DNA from: Shinella sp. WSJ-2
GTDB taxonomy: Bacteria; Pseudomonadota; Alphaproteobacteria; Rhizobiales; Rhizobiaceae
Direction: 5' to 3'
DNA length: 64,000 nucleotides
Assembly: GCF_003432075.1 (NCBI RefSeq)
Contig: NZ_QWBU01000008.1
Span: 159,947 to 223,946 of the forward strand
In this document: one piece after another, positions 39,325 through 48,432 of the stretch
Position numbering within the stretch: position 1 is the stretch's first letter
Layout: each line of letters opens with the position of its first letter
Translations under genes and position numbers: made by a program
Notes under the pieces: model-generated
The model's database searches: none
What the model was told of the DNA's origin: nothing
What the model saw: only the letters and a program-made list of their open reading frames with translations

Positions 39325-39930
39325 TTATGCCCAGGGACGCGAGGACGCGTTCTGCTTCTCGAAGCTGTCGATCGCGGCTGCCTTTTCCAGCGTCAGGCCG
39401 ATGTCGTCGAGGCCGTTCAGCAGGCAGTGGCGACGGAAGGCATCGATTTCGAAGCCGATGCGGCCGCCGTCGGGACCGGTGATTTCCTGGGCTTCCAGGT
39501 CGACGGTCAGGATAGCATTGGAGCCGCGGCTGGCGTCGTCCATCAGTTTATCGAGTTCGTCCTGGCTGACGACGATCGGCAAGATGCCGTTCTTGAAACA
39601 GTTGTTGTAGAAGATGTCGGCGAAGCTGGTGGAGATGACGCAGCGGATGCCGAAGTCGAGCAGCGCCCACGGCGCATGCTCACGCGACGAGCCGCAGCCG
39701 AAATTGTCGCCGGCGACGAGGATCGTGGCATTCTGGTAAGCCGGCTTGTTCAGCACGAAGCTTTCGTTAACGCTGCCATCTTCGTTGTAACGCGCTTCGG
39801 CGAACAGGCCCTTACCGAGGCCGGTGCGCTTGATCGTCTTGAGGTAGTCCTTCGGAATGATCATGTCCGTGTCGATATTGACGACGGGAAGCGGCGCGGC
39901 GACACCTGTCAGCTTGACGAACTTGTCCAT
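39325..39930 (-). CDS. leuD: 3-isopropylmalate dehydratase small subunit
   Basis: A 201-residue swivel domain that pairs with LeuC to isomerise isopropylmalate. Typical motifs are [20 protein letters not shown] near the N-terminus and [20 protein letters not shown]. It is followed at 4 bp by the RidA-like gene. leuC is not in this window. Confidence 0.95.
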   Translation of the reverse strand: MDKFVKLTGVAAPLPVVNIDTDMIIPKDYLKTIKRTGLGKGLFAEARYNEDGSVNESFVLNKPAYQNATILVAGDNFGCGSSREHAPWALLDFGIRCVISTSFADIFYNNCFKNGILPIVVSQDELDKLMDDASRGSNAILTVDLEAQEITGPDGGRIGFEIDAFRRHCLLNGLDDIGLTLEKAAAIDSFEKQNASSRPWA

Positions 39931-40082
39931 GCGAAAACCCTCGAAATGCGGTGGTGAGATTTTGCCAAGCGTTTAGATCAGTTTTCCCGGAATTTGAAGG
40001 GAAATCTTGATCAAGGGCCGCAAAGGCAGAAGCCGGGCGCAGAAGAAGCGCCCGGATATCCCTTGTTGGGAGGAGACCTCGC

Positions 40083-40337
40083 TTAGAGGTCGATGATCGT
40101 CCCGCGACCGTCGTTCCAGATACGCGGCTCGCGCTGACCGGGGGCCGCGCGGTCGTTTCGTGCACGCGCCGTGGCGCGGACGGGTGCTGGCTGAAGCTTG
40201 CCCGCAAGCATGGAGCCGAGCATAAGCACGGCGGCGATGCCGGCGATGGCAAGTCCGATCGAGGCGGCGAACACGACGGTTGCGCCAGCGACCAGCATGG
40301 CGAAGACGGTGAAGAGGATGGAGCGGATACGCTGCAT
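40083..40337 (-). CDS. Small two-segment membrane protein of unknown function
   Basis: An 84-residue protein. Two hydrophobic stretches (residues about 7-26 and 28-45: ILFTVFAMLVAGATVVFAA, then GLAIAGIAAVLMLGSMLAG) are followed by a basic, Arg-rich tail ending GRGTIIDL. ATG 40337 is preceded by AGGGC. I do not recognise a named family; the tail is probably cytoplasmic. Confidence 0.65.
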   Translation of the reverse strand: MQRIRSILFTVFAMLVAGATVVFAASIGLAIAGIAAVLMLGSMLAGKLQPAPVRATARARNDRAAPGQREPRIWNDGRGTIIDL

Positions 40338-40445
40338 TTTGATTTGCCCTTTCTGCAAGAAGCAATGTGGGGGCCGATTTTGTTCATTGCAAGGCCGAAT
40401 CTTTGGGCGCTTGCCGCCTGCGGCAAAGCGCGGCACAAAGAGCGC

Positions 40446-41369
40446 ATGAACAGGACCCCGCACCACCATCCGCTTCGCCTGCGCCGTTCGGTGCTGAGCG
40501 TGCCTGCCATCAATGCCAAGGCGTTGGCCAAGTCCGCGACGCTCGATTGCGACGTCGTTCTCTTCGATCTCGAAGATTCCGTCCTGCCGGAAAAGAAGGC
40601 GGAGGCGCGGGCGGCGCTGATTTCGCATTTCGCCACGCTCGACCGCGTCCCTGGCCGCGAATATGTCATCCGCATCAACCCGCTCGACGGGCCGGATGGC
40701 GTGCTCGACCTCGAAGCGGTGCTGGATTGCATGCCCGACGCCGTGGTCCTGCCGAAGGTTTCCGAGCCGCAGGACGTGTTGACCGTTGCCGACTGGTTGT
40801 CCGAGGCGGGCGCCGATGACGACCGCGACTTTGGGCCGCGGCTCTGGGCGATGATCGAGACGGCCGCCGGCCTTCTCAACCTTTCCGCCATCGCCGAGAC
40901 GGGCCGCACGGAGGGCGGTAGGCTCGATTGCCTCGTCGTCGGTCTCAACGATCTGCGCAAGCAAACTGGCATTGCCGACATTCCCGGCCGCCCCTATCTT
41001 ACGCCTTTACTGCTTCAGGTGATCGTCGCTGCGCGGGCCTTCGGGCTCGACGTCGTCGATGCCGTCTTCAACGATTTTACTGATACCAGCGGTCTCGAGG
41101 CCGAATGCCGCCAGGGACGGCAGATGGGTTTCGACGGCAAGATGCTGATCCATCCCGCGCAGATCGACGTGGCAAACGCGGCCTATGGCGTGACCGAAGC
41201 CGAAACGGCCGAGGCTCTGGCCATCGTCGCGGCCTTCGCCGCGCCCGAAAATGCGGGCAAGGCTGTTGTCACCATCGCCGGCCGCATGGTCGAAAAGCTC
41301 CATGCCGACCAGGCGAGCCGTCTGCTCGCCAAGGTCGACCTGATCAACGAAAGAAAGAGAACTGCATGA
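40446..41369 (+). CDS. HpcH/HpaI aldolase / CitE-like CoA ester lyase
   Basis: A 307-residue TIM-barrel lyase. RRSVLSVPAINAKALAKSAT, the acidic metal/CoA segment LDCDVVLFDLEDSVLPEKK, VLPKVSEPQDV and the C-terminal GFDGKMLIHPAQIDVAN are typical of CitE and malyl-CoA lyase-like proteins. Without CitD/CitF nearby it is probably not citrate lyase; a malyl- or methylmalyl-CoA-type thioester lyase is likelier but unproven. It overlaps the next gene by four bases (ATGA). Confidence 0.82.
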   Translation: MNRTPHHHPLRLRRSVLSVPAINAKALAKSATLDCDVVLFDLEDSVLPEKKAEARAALISHFATLDRVPGREYVIRINPLDGPDGVLDLEAVLDCMPDAVVLPKVSEPQDVLTVADWLSEAGADDDRDFGPRLWAMIETAAGLLNLSAIAETGRTEGGRLDCLVVGLNDLRKQTGIADIPGRPYLTPLLLQVIVAARAFGLDVVDAVFNDFTDTSGLEAECRQGRQMGFDGKMLIHPAQIDVANAAYGVTEAETAEALAIVAAFAAPENAGKAVVTIAGRMVEKLHADQASRLLAKVDLINERKRTA

Positions 41370-41572
41370 AAGTCTATCGCTTCCTCACCGCCGTCGACGA
41401 CGCCACCTTCTGCCACAAGGTGACGCTGGCGCTGAACAAGGGCTGGGAGCTGCACGGCTCGCCGACCTATGCCTACAATGTCGATGCCAAGGTCATGCAG
41501 TGCGGCCAGGCGGTTGTGAAGGACGTACCGGGCAAGGAATATACGCCCGATATCAAGCTCTCCGAGCAGTAA
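41366..41572 (+). CDS. DUF1737 small protein
   Basis: A 68-residue protein containing the YRFLTAVDDATFCHKVTLAL and NKGWELHGSPTYAYN pattern of DUF1737; function unknown. It is translationally coupled to the CoA ester lyase (ATGA overlap) and converges on the metallopeptidase gene. Confidence 0.8.
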   Translation: MKVYRFLTAVDDATFCHKVTLALNKGWELHGSPTYAYNVDAKVMQCGQAVVKDVPGKEYTPDIKLSEQ

Positions 41573-41594
41573 GTCGAAAACCGGTTGCGGCGGG

Positions 41595-42029
41595 TCAGCC
41601 CGCCGCGATTTCCGTGCTCGCCTCGATACGCTCCATATCGTCGTCCGACAGGCCGAAATGATGGCCGATCTCATGGATAAGGACATGGGTGATGATATCG
41701 CCGAGCGTTTCCTCGTTCTCCGCCCAGTAATCGAGGATTGGGCGGCGATAGAGGGTAATGCGGTTCGGCATCTCGCCGGTCTCGACCGTAAAACGTTCCG
41801 TAATTCCGCGTCCTTCAAACAGACCAAGCAGGTCGAAGGGCGTTTCGAGCGCCATGTCCTCGAAAACGTCGTCTGTCGGGAATTCGGCGATCTCGATGAT
41901 GAGGTTGCCCGTCAGCGCACGGAACTCTTCGGGCAGGTGGCCATAGGACTCCAGCGCCAGCGATTCGAACGTGCTGATGGTCGGGGCATGGCGGTTACGC
42001 CAATCCTCGGTCTGGTCAATGCGGGCCAT
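41595..42029 (-). CDS. Small zincin-like metallopeptidase family protein
   Basis: A 144-residue protein with the zinc-binding sequence HEIGHHFGLSDDD (His119, Glu120, His123) at its C-terminus, characteristic of minigluzincin-like proteins annotated as the metallopeptidase family. ATG 42029 has AAAGGAGAG upstream; the frame is open to 42257 but without similarity. Substrate unknown. Confidence 0.85.
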   Translation of the reverse strand: MARIDQTEDWRNRHAPTISTFESLALESYGHLPEEFRALTGNLIIEIAEFPTDDVFEDMALETPFDLLGLFEGRGITERFTVETGEMPNRITLYRRPILDYWAENEETLGDIITHVLIHEIGHHFGLSDDDMERIEASTEIAAG

Positions 42030-42297
42030 GGGCTCTCCTTTGCCCGTCATATAGACGATTTCCAAGGTTTTTCGAGGGTTCAATTTGCAGAGCGCGTGGC
42101 CGATAGCCCGAAAGCCGGCGGTCCGTCCGTCGATTCGAGTCTTCGGCCTTTCAGGAAGTTTTGTCGGATTCGCAAATCCGCACGGGAAAGCTGGAATTTG
42201 CAACAATTCGTGATCGGTCAGTTTGACGCAGCCATAGCTCATACTGGCCGGCGTCATCGAACTGTAAGTCGCTGAAAAGACGATGATTCTAATCAGG

Positions 42298-42314
42298 ATT
42301 AGAACGACTCTAAA
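42298..42314. promoter_or_regulatory. Candidate Irr box (iron control element) upstream of bfd-bfr
   Basis: ATTAGAACGACTCTAAA is an inverted repeat (TTAGA-N5-TCTAA) resembling the rhizobial Irr/ICE consensus TTTAGAA..TTCTAAA. It overlaps a second palindrome, TTCTAAT-CAGG-ATTAGAA (42287-42304), so three half sites are stacked. Bacterioferritin genes are known Irr targets in alphaproteobacteria. The remainder of the 387-bp gap (from 42030) shows no other gene. Confidence 0.6.
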
Positions 42315-42346
42315 TTATTGAGTCAGCAAGCCTGACCTGTTCATTC

Positions 42347-42375
42347 TTGACACTCAATATCCTCTTTTGCTTAAT
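42347..42375 (+). promoter_or_regulatory. Sigma-70 promoter for bfd-bfr
   Basis: Consensus -35 TTGACA (42347-42352), 17-bp spacer, -10 CTTAAT (42370-42375). The start of transcription would be about 35 bp before the bfd ATG. Confidence 0.6.
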
Positions 42376-42415
42376 GCCGGAAACCCAGTGCTTTGCGTAA
42401 GACAGGCAAGACGAT

Positions 42416-42727
42416 ATGCTCGTTTGCAGCTGCAATTTCATCACCGACAAGGACATTGTCGACGTGGTCAACAGCCTTCTCGACGAAGACTGTTGGCAGC
42501 TGATCGTGCCTGCAAAGGTCTATCACGCGATGCAGAAGCGCGGACGCTGCTGCGGCTGTTTCCCCAATGTGGTCGATATCATCATCCGCACAACCGAGCA
42601 GTATCACGCCCGCCGTGACTCGACGGGCGACGAGATATTTGATTTCATGACCCGCCTCAAACAATTCCATGAAGAAAACAGGAGAGCGGATCTTGAAAGG
42701 CGACAAAAGGGTCATCGAGCAGCTTAA
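42416..42727 (+). CDS. bfd: Bacterioferritin-associated ferredoxin
   Basis: A 103-residue protein whose first ~65 residues are Bfd, the [2Fe-2S] protein that reduces ferric iron in bacterioferritin and releases it. The cluster ligands are in place: Cys4-x-Cys6 at the N-terminus and Cys45-x-x-Cys48 in CCGC. A basic, Gln/Arg-rich tail of about 35 residues is longer than in the enterobacterial protein. Its 3' end overlaps bfr by 35 bp, which implies coupled translation of the release and storage proteins. Confidence 0.88.
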   Translation: MLVCSCNFITDKDIVDVVNSLLDEDCWQLIVPAKVYHAMQKRGRCCGCFPNVVDIIIRTTEQYHARRDSTGDEIFDFMTRLKQFHEENRRADLERRQKGHRAA

Positions 42728-43178
42728 CGAAGCGCTCTATCTCGAGCTGGGTGCTGTCAACCAGTACTGGCTGCATTTCCGCCTTCTCGAGGACTGGGGT
42801 TACACGCTTCTCGCCAAGAAGGAGCGTGCCGAGTCCATCGAAGAGATGCAGCACGCCGACAAGCTCGTCGCACGCATCATCTTCCTTGAAGGCCACCCGA
42901 ACCTGCAGACGGTCGCACCGCTGCGCATCGGCCAGAACGTCAAGGAAGTCCTGGAAGCTGATCTCGCCGGCGAATACGACGCCCGCGCGGCTTACAAGAA
43001 GTCGCGCGACATCTGTCACGAGGCCGGCGACTACGTCACCATGAAGCTGTTCGAAGAACTGCTGATCGACGAAGAAGGCCATATCGACTTCCTCGAAACC
43101 CAGCTGGAACTGCTCGGCAAGCTCGGCGAGGAAAAGTACGGCCAGCTCAACGCGGCCCCGGCCAACGAAGCCGAATAA
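42693..43178 (+). CDS. bfr: Bacterioferritin
   Basis: A 161-residue haem-binding iron-storage subunit (24-mer). The start is taken as TTG at 42693 because the protein then begins [15 protein letters not shown] like other bacterioferritins, and AGGAGA lies 7 bases upstream. The ATG at 42669 would add eight unrelated residues. Ferroxidase ligands are seen in [12 protein letters not shown] and EEMQHAD, whose Met52 is the haem ligand; a second pair is in [12 protein letters not shown] and [13 protein letters not shown] terminator follows. Confidence 0.92.
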   Translation: MKGDKRVIEQLNEALYLELGAVNQYWLHFRLLEDWGYTLLAKKERAESIEEMQHADKLVARIIFLEGHPNLQTVAPLRIGQNVKEVLEADLAGEYDARAAYKKSRDICHEAGDYVTMKLFEELLIDEEGHIDFLETQLELLGKLGEEKYGQLNAAPANEAE

Positions 43179-43216
43179 GGCACCCGGCCCTTTGCGGCCA
43201 ACTCATTCCGATCGAT

Positions 43217-43246
43217 GAAAACCCCGGCTTGTCCGGGGTTTTTTCG
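43217..43246 (+). terminator. Terminator of bfd-bfr
   Basis: AAAACCCCGG, loop CTTGT, CCGGGGTTTTTT. Confidence 0.9.
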
Positions 43247-43268
43247 TTTTGGGCTGTCGGCTTTTCAG

Positions 43269-43339
43269 CCTGTTCCCCCGGGAACACGGGTGGTTCGCGC
43301 TGGCCCCGTACACCCCTTGTCAGTTCCCGGGGGAACAGG
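43269..43339. repeat. 17-bp inverted repeat in the bfr-RTX gap
   Basis: CCTGTTCCCCCGGGAAC (43269-43285) and its exact reverse complement GTTCCCGGGGGAACAGG (43323-43339) are separated by 37 bp. Each arm is itself a near-palindrome around CCCGGG. It lies about 250 bp upstream of the RTX gene and is not a terminator (no T-run). It could be a paired operator. The rest of the 43247-43592 gap shows nothing else I can name. Confidence 0.75.
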
Positions 43340-43592
43340 GGCGTGACTTTTTTTGCACAATATAGCCGGCAAGAACGCGTGCAGTCCGCAGCGTTCGACT
43401 GAACAGACGACGCCGGTCCCGGCTCGAAAGATGCAAAAAATCGCAACTTGACGTTGCTCTAGGGTCCGCTTAGCCATTTGAGGCCTGGGCGCTTGGCCAG
43501 GCATCTTTTCAGGCCCTGATGTTCTCCGAGGCAATTTCGGATGAGATCGAAGTGGCCGGCGCATGTCCAGAACACAAGATCAGGAGGCCCGG

Positions 43593-46562
43593 ATGGGTAT
43601 GGTAATGGGTACGGATGGCGTCGACAATCTGCTCGGCAGCGATCTCGAAGACGATATGATCATGGCGCTCGGCGGCGCCGACAAGATCAACGGCGGCATG
43701 GGTGCCGACCAGATCCTGGGCGGTGCCGGGGATGATACGGCCAATGGTTCCTTCCAGAACGACTATCTCATGGGGGACGAGGGCGCCGACAAGCTCTATG
43801 GCGACAGCGGTGACGACATCATCGATGGCGGCGCGGGGGCCGACAAGCTCTATGGCGGCTCCGGTCGCGACATGCTGATGGTGAACAGGCTGCAGACGGC
43901 GGCGGGCGACGTCGTCGACGGCGGCTCGGGCACCGACCGGCTGATCATCGACTATTCCGACCAGACGACCGGCCTCAACATCACGATCAAGGACTGGATC
44001 GCACCCCAGATTTTGACGGGCAATGTCAGCACCCTGAATGTCGAGAGCTTCCAGATCACGGGAACCGATCTTGCCGACCGCATCACCGGCGGCAACTATT
44101 CTGACATGCTGACGGGTGGTCGCGGTAACGACATCCTATCCGGCGGCCGCGGCTTCGACATGCTGATGGGCGACGAGGGCAAGGATACGCTGCGCGGGGG
44201 CTATGGCACCGACTACCTGACGGGTGGCGCGGACGATGACCTTCTTTATGGCGACCAGGGCGGCGATCTTCTCTACGGCGGCGACGGCAGCGACACCGTT
44301 TATGGCGGCGATGGCATGGATCTCATCTACGGCGAAGCCGGCGATGACAAGCTCTATGGCGATGCGGGCGACGACATGATCGACGGCGGGGCCGGCAACG
44401 ACATCATCAATGGCGGCTCCGGCAACGACACGGTCACCTACAAGTATGGTGAGGGTAAGGACACCATCACCGACACGAGCGGCAGCGACCGCCTGGTGCT
44501 TGATGCCTTTACCGGCAATTTCGCCGCCAAGGCGGCAACCGTCGTCAACACGATCGGCGGCGGCACGACCATCTCGGGCTTCGAGCACTATACGATCAAC
44601 GCGACCGGAACCGGCGCCAACACGATCACGACGCTTGCGGGCAATGATGTCATCAATTCCGGGGCTGGCAACGACATTGTCAATGCCGGTGATGGAAGCA
44701 ACCGCGTGGATGCCGGCCTCGGCAAGGACAAGGTCGTCACGGGCACCGGGTCCGACTATGTGCTGCTCGGTGACGGCGGCGCCGATACGGCCGATGGCGG
44801 CGCCGGCAACGACACCGTCGCCGTCGACCGCAAGACGGCCACGGCTGCCCTCACATTCGAAGGGACGGGCGCCTCCGCCAAGATCAGTGACGGGACGACG
44901 CTGAAGAACTTCGAAACGATCGAGGTATCCTTTGGTTCGGGCGATGACGTTGTAAAATCGGTCGGCTCGGCCGGCAGCGTGCGCTTCTATGGTTTTGCCG
45001 GCAATGACACGCTGATCGGCACGGCAGGTTCCGACGTGCTCGATGGCGGCGCCGGCAATGACAAGCTGACATCGGGCGCGGGCAACGACAGCCTGTACGA
45101 TAAGGGCGGCACCAACACGATCAATGCCGGCGACGGCAATGACGTTGTGCGGGTCGGCGACCTCGGTTCCTCGATCGGCCATAACACAGTCGATCTCGGC
45201 GCGGGCAATGACAGCTTCTATCGCACGGCCTCCACCGGCAAGCTGACGCTCAACGGCGGCACGGGCACGGACTTCGCCTCCATCGACTTCAGCAAATATT
45301 CGTCGGGCATCACCTTCAAGGTCGCGCCGAGTGTCGTCGTCGCCGGCACGCCGGTTACGGTGAACAGCATCGAGCGCGTCGCGCTTTACGGCGGGGCGGG
45401 CAATGACGTCTTTACCGGCGGTGCGCTGAACGACGAGCTGCGTGGCGGTGCCGGCACCGATACGCTGACGGGTGGTGCGGGCAACGACATCCTTTCGGGC
45501 GATGCCGGCAACGACACGCTGCGCGGCGGCGACGGCAACGACACGCTCTATGGCGACGGTCTGAACAAGACCGGCGGGCGCGACAAGCTTTATGGCGAGG
45601 CGGGCAACGACACCGTCTATGCCGGCATCGGCGATACCGCCGACGGTGGCACCGGTACCGACACGCTCGATCTCGATGTTGCCGAGCAGACGAAAGACAT
45701 CACCTTCACATTCACCACCGGCAAGGTGACAGTCGACGCCACCACCAACTTCAACGCCTTCGAGGCGCTCGTCTATGACGGCTCCAAGGGCAAGGATACG
45801 GTCACCGGCGGCAGCCTCAACGACAAGCTGTTCGGCAATGCTGGCAACGACGTGCTGCATGGTGCGGCCGGCAATGACTGGCTGGAAGACGGCGCGGGAA
45901 GCGATCAGTTGTTCGGCGATGCCGGTAACGACACGCTCGTTCGCACCGAATTCACCGGCAAGGATGTCTTCGACGGCGGTAGCGGCACGGATACGCTGAT
46001 GTTCGACGACGGACCGACTTCCGTCGTGCTCGATCTCGAGAACCAGGCTAAAAACAAGGGTCTCGCTCTCGGCCTGACCGTCAAGGGTTTCGAAATCATT
46101 CACGGCAGCAGCGCAGATGACGACATCCGGGGCGATGCCGGCAACAACACGCTCTATGGCGGCGGCGCTGACGACGTTCTGCAGGGGCGTGGCGGCAATG
46201 ATGTGCTGGTCGGCGGCGCAGGCGACGACTGGCTGACCGGCGGTACCGGCAACGACCAGTTCGTCTTCAACCTTGAAGGCCGGGACGGCGAGGGTGACGT
46301 CATCACCGACTTCACCCGTGGCCAGGACAAGCTGATGATCGACCGCAGCGACTATGGCATCGCGGCCGGTGATGCGACCGTGACGCTGGTCGTCGGTGCC
46401 GATCCGGTGGCGACCTCGAGCAAGGGCACATTCCTGTTCGAGAGCGACAATGGCCGCCTGTGGTTCGACGCCGACGGCAAGGGCTCTGATGCGGATCTCG
46501 AGCTGGTCGCCACGCTGCAAGGCATCAAGACGCTTTCGACGAGCGACTTCGGCTTCCTTTGA
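43593..46562 (+). CDS. RTX (GGxGxDxxx) calcium-binding repeat protein, probable type I secretion substrate
   Basis: A 989-residue acidic protein built almost entirely of hemolysin-type nonapeptide repeats (GGAGNDTLYG-like) in several blocks, separated by beta-rich linkers such as NVESFQITGTDLADRI. No catalytic domain or N-terminal signal peptide is visible. The C-terminus (ITDFTRGQDKLMIDRSDYG, then a stretch ending STSDFGFL) resembles the C-terminal uncleaved signals of type I secreted proteins. No ABC exporter genes are nearby. ATG 43593 has AGGAGG at ideal spacing; ATG 43563 lacks one. A terminator follows. Confidence 0.88.
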   Translation: MGMVMGTDGVDNLLGSDLEDDMIMALGGADKINGGMGADQILGGAGDDTANGSFQNDYLMGDEGADKLYGDSGDDIIDGGAGADKLYGGSGRDMLMVNRLQTAAGDVVDGGSGTDRLIIDYSDQTTGLNITIKDWIAPQILTGNVSTLNVESFQITGTDLADRITGGNYSDMLTGGRGNDILSGGRGFDMLMGDEGKDTLRGGYGTDYLTGGADDDLLYGDQGGDLLYGGDGSDTVYGGDGMDLIYGEAGDDKLYGDAGDDMIDGGAGNDIINGGSGNDTVTYKYGEGKDTITDTSGSDRLVLDAFTGNFAAKAATVVNTIGGGTTISGFEHYTINATGTGANTITTLAGNDVINSGAGNDIVNAGDGSNRVDAGLGKDKVVTGTGSDYVLLGDGGADTADGGAGNDTVAVDRKTATAALTFEGTGASAKISDGTTLKNFETIEVSFGSGDDVVKSVGSAGSVRFYGFAGNDTLIGTAGSDVLDGGAGNDKLTSGAGNDSLYDKGGTNTINAGDGNDVVRVGDLGSSIGHNTVDLGAGNDSFYRTASTGKLTLNGGTGTDFASIDFSKYSSGITFKVAPSVVVAGTPVTVNSIERVALYGGAGNDVFTGGALNDELRGGAGTDTLTGGAGNDILSGDAGNDTLRGGDGNDTLYGDGLNKTGGRDKLYGEAGNDTVYAGIGDTADGGTGTDTLDLDVAEQTKDITFTFTTGKVTVDATTNFNAFEALVYDGSKGKDTVTGGSLNDKLFGNAGNDVLHGAAGNDWLEDGAGSDQLFGDAGNDTLVRTEFTGKDVFDGGSGTDTLMFDDGPTSVVLDLENQAKNKGLALGLTVKGFEIIHGSSADDDIRGDAGNNTLYGGGADDVLQGRGGNDVLVGGAGDDWLTGGTGNDQFVFNLEGRDGEGDVITDFTRGQDKLMIDRSDYGIAAGDATVTLVVGADPVATSSKGTFLFESDNGRLWFDADGKGSDADLELVATLQGIKTLSTSDFGFL

Positions 46563-46579
46563 CCCCTTCGGACCAAAGA

Positions 46580-46614
46580 AAAACCCTCCCCGGCTTCTCC
46601 GGGGAGGGTTTTTT
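46580..46614. terminator. Terminator between RTX gene and rppH
   Basis: AAACCCTCCCCGG-CTTCT-CCGGGGAGGGTTTTTT between convergent genes. Confidence 0.9.
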
Positions 46615-46618
46615 GCAT

Positions 46619-47146
46619 TCAGGGTGCCAGATGAGCGAAGGCGGCGACGACCTCTTCATAGACCTTGCGCTTGAAGGGCACGATCAGCTCGGGCAGTTCC
46701 CGCATCGGCTTCCAGCCCCATTCGTCGAATTCCGGCTCGTGCCCGCCCGGTGGTGGGTTGATGGCGATCTCGCTTTCGGCGCCTTCGAAGCGGAAGGCGT
46801 ACCAGCGCTGCGTCTGACCGCGGAATTTTCCCTTGAGGCCAATGCCGATCAGGTGTTCCGGCAGGTCGTAATTGATCCAGCGCCCGGCATCGGCGAGAAG
46901 CGAGACGCTCTTCATGCCGGTTTCCTCGTAGAGCTCACGATAGGCGGCTTCCAGCGGATCCTCGCCCTTGTCGATGCCGCCCTGCGGCATCTGCCAGAGC
47001 TGCGGCGAGCCGTCATATTCGGAATTGCCGATGGCGATGCGCCGGCCGGCCCAGACTTTGTTGTCGGTGTTCAGCACCATGATGCCGACGCAGGGGCGAT
47101 AGGGCAGATCCTCGGCCCTGATCACCCTGTCCTTGTCCTTGCCCAT
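46619..47146 (-). CDS. rppH: RNA pyrophosphohydrolase (Nudix)
   Basis: A 175-residue Nudix hydrolase that removes pyrophosphate from mRNA 5' ends. The Nudix box [20 protein letters not shown] is complete, preceded by LWQMPQ. ATG 47146 has AGGAAC upstream; the 36-codon extension upstream was rejected. It lies 10 bp after the yibQ-like gene and ends the leftward block. Confidence 0.93.
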   Translation of the reverse strand: MGKDKDRVIRAEDLPYRPCVGIMVLNTDNKVWAGRRIAIGNSEYDGSPQLWQMPQGGIDKGEDPLEAAYRELYEETGMKSVSLLADAGRWINYDLPEHLIGIGLKGKFRGQTQRWYAFRFEGAESEIAINPPPGGHEPEFDEWGWKPMRELPELIVPFKRKVYEEVVAAFAHLAP

Positions 47147-47156
47147 CGAATTGTTC

Positions 47157-48359
47157 CTATTGTTTGGCGGGGATATCCGCGAGAGAGGCGACACCGACGA
47201 TCTCAATACCGCGGCCGCCTGCTTCCTCGCACCATTCGCGGATGGCGTCGACACTCTCGTCGAAGGCCGAGGCGATGCCGATGGCCGTGCCGTTGCGCCG
47301 CGCGATGCGCTCCAGCTCGTCGAGCTTCTTCAGCACCGATTCGCGCGACAGGTCGGCGTCGAGCTGGAGATCGGCAAAGGCATGCGGCGCCTCGACAGCG
47401 CCGGCAATCGTGCCGGACAACGACTGCGCCGAACTGCCGTCGTCAAGGAAAAGCAGGCCGCGGCTGGCGACATCGCGCATGACCGGCTCCAGCGCGTCCG
47501 CATCGGAGAGGAAGCGCCCGCCCATGAAGTTCACGATGCCGGTATAGTTGGTGGTCTTCGCCATGGCGCGGTGCAACTCGGCAAGGTTCTTGGCGTCGCC
47601 GAGATCGGTGCGCAGCGTGTGCGGGCCGGGGTCGTTCTCCGGATAGTCGAAGGGTTCGAAAGGCACCTGCAGCAGGATTTCGTGGCCGTCGCGGCGGGCT
47701 TCCTGCATCCAGCGCGGCAGGCTGTTGCCGCTGGCGGCAAAGGCGAGCGTCACTTCGCCGGGCAGTTCGCGGATGGCGCGCTGTGTGCCCGTCTGGCTGA
47801 GACCAAGGCCGCCGACGACGATGGCGATGCGCGTGCCGCGCGCGCCCGACCAGGGCCGGGCGTATTGATCCATCGGCCGCGTGCCGTCGAGGCCGATCAC
47901 AGGGATCTTGCCGTCGGATGTATCCTCCAGCAGGTCCTCGTTCGGGAAGGCGGCCGTGCGTGAATCCTGGCCGACACCGCCGGCCTCGATGATCAGCGGA
48001 CCGGACCCTGTACGCCCACCGGGCTTGTAGGTACGCACGACATTGCCGTCATCGGTCAGCGTTTCCTCGACGCGCGCGCCCGAAAGGCCCGATGTGCGGG
48101 GCACGCGCTCTTTGGCGACGGCGACCTTCTGGTCGGCCTTGTCTGTGGTCTGGTTTTTGCCGGCGGCTTCTTCCGCGGGTGCGGGCAGCGGCGTTGTGAT
48201 GAGGCCGCTCGGCGCCATGGCCGTCCAGGCGGAAAAGCCGAGAAGGCCGGCAACGCTGAGGGCAAACACGACCGTACCGGCAGAGAACCGTGACGGTCCC
48301 GCCGGTTGCGGCCTTGCCTTGCGGTCCTGGCCGAGCGGTGCGTGAATGTCTGTGCCCAA
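47157..48359 (-). CDS. Divergent polysaccharide deacetylase family protein (YibQ, DUF610)
   Basis: A 400-residue protein. One N-terminal transmembrane segment (about residues 29-50, [20 protein letters not shown]) is followed by a Pro/Lys-rich linker and a C-terminal divergent deacetylase domain with [40 protein letters not shown] and [20 protein letters not shown]. It is periplasmic and probably acts with the adjacent EnvC and CtpA homologues on the cell wall; the same order is conserved in alphaproteobacteria. Confidence 0.87.
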   Translation of the reverse strand: MGTDIHAPLGQDRKARPQPAGPSRFSAGTVVFALSVAGLLGFSAWTAMAPSGLITTPLPAPAEEAAGKNQTTDKADQKVAVAKERVPRTSGLSGARVEETLTDDGNVVRTYKPGGRTGSGPLIIEAGGVGQDSRTAAFPNEDLLEDTSDGKIPVIGLDGTRPMDQYARPWSGARGTRIAIVVGGLGLSQTGTQRAIRELPGEVTLAFAASGNSLPRWMQEARRDGHEILLQVPFEPFDYPENDPGPHTLRTDLGDAKNLAELHRAMAKTTNYTGIVNFMGGRFLSDADALEPVMRDVASRGLLFLDDGSSAQSLSGTIAGAVEAPHAFADLQLDADLSRESVLKKLDELERIARRNGTAIGIASAFDESVDAIREWCEEAGGRGIEIVGVASLADIPAKQ

Positions 48360-48432
48360 GGTCAGTCCGCGCTGGCCGAAGCTCTATATAGAACATCCGG
48401 GCCCGTGCGGTGACGGGCCCGGATGCAGAGGA

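Noticed and set aside
44136..46520. Long minus-strand open frame (about 790 codons) opposite the RTX gene
   Set aside because: It is a mirror of the repetitive GC-rich RTX codons, with repeating Ala/Val/Ile-rich nonsense and no domain; the plus frame has clear RTX repeats.
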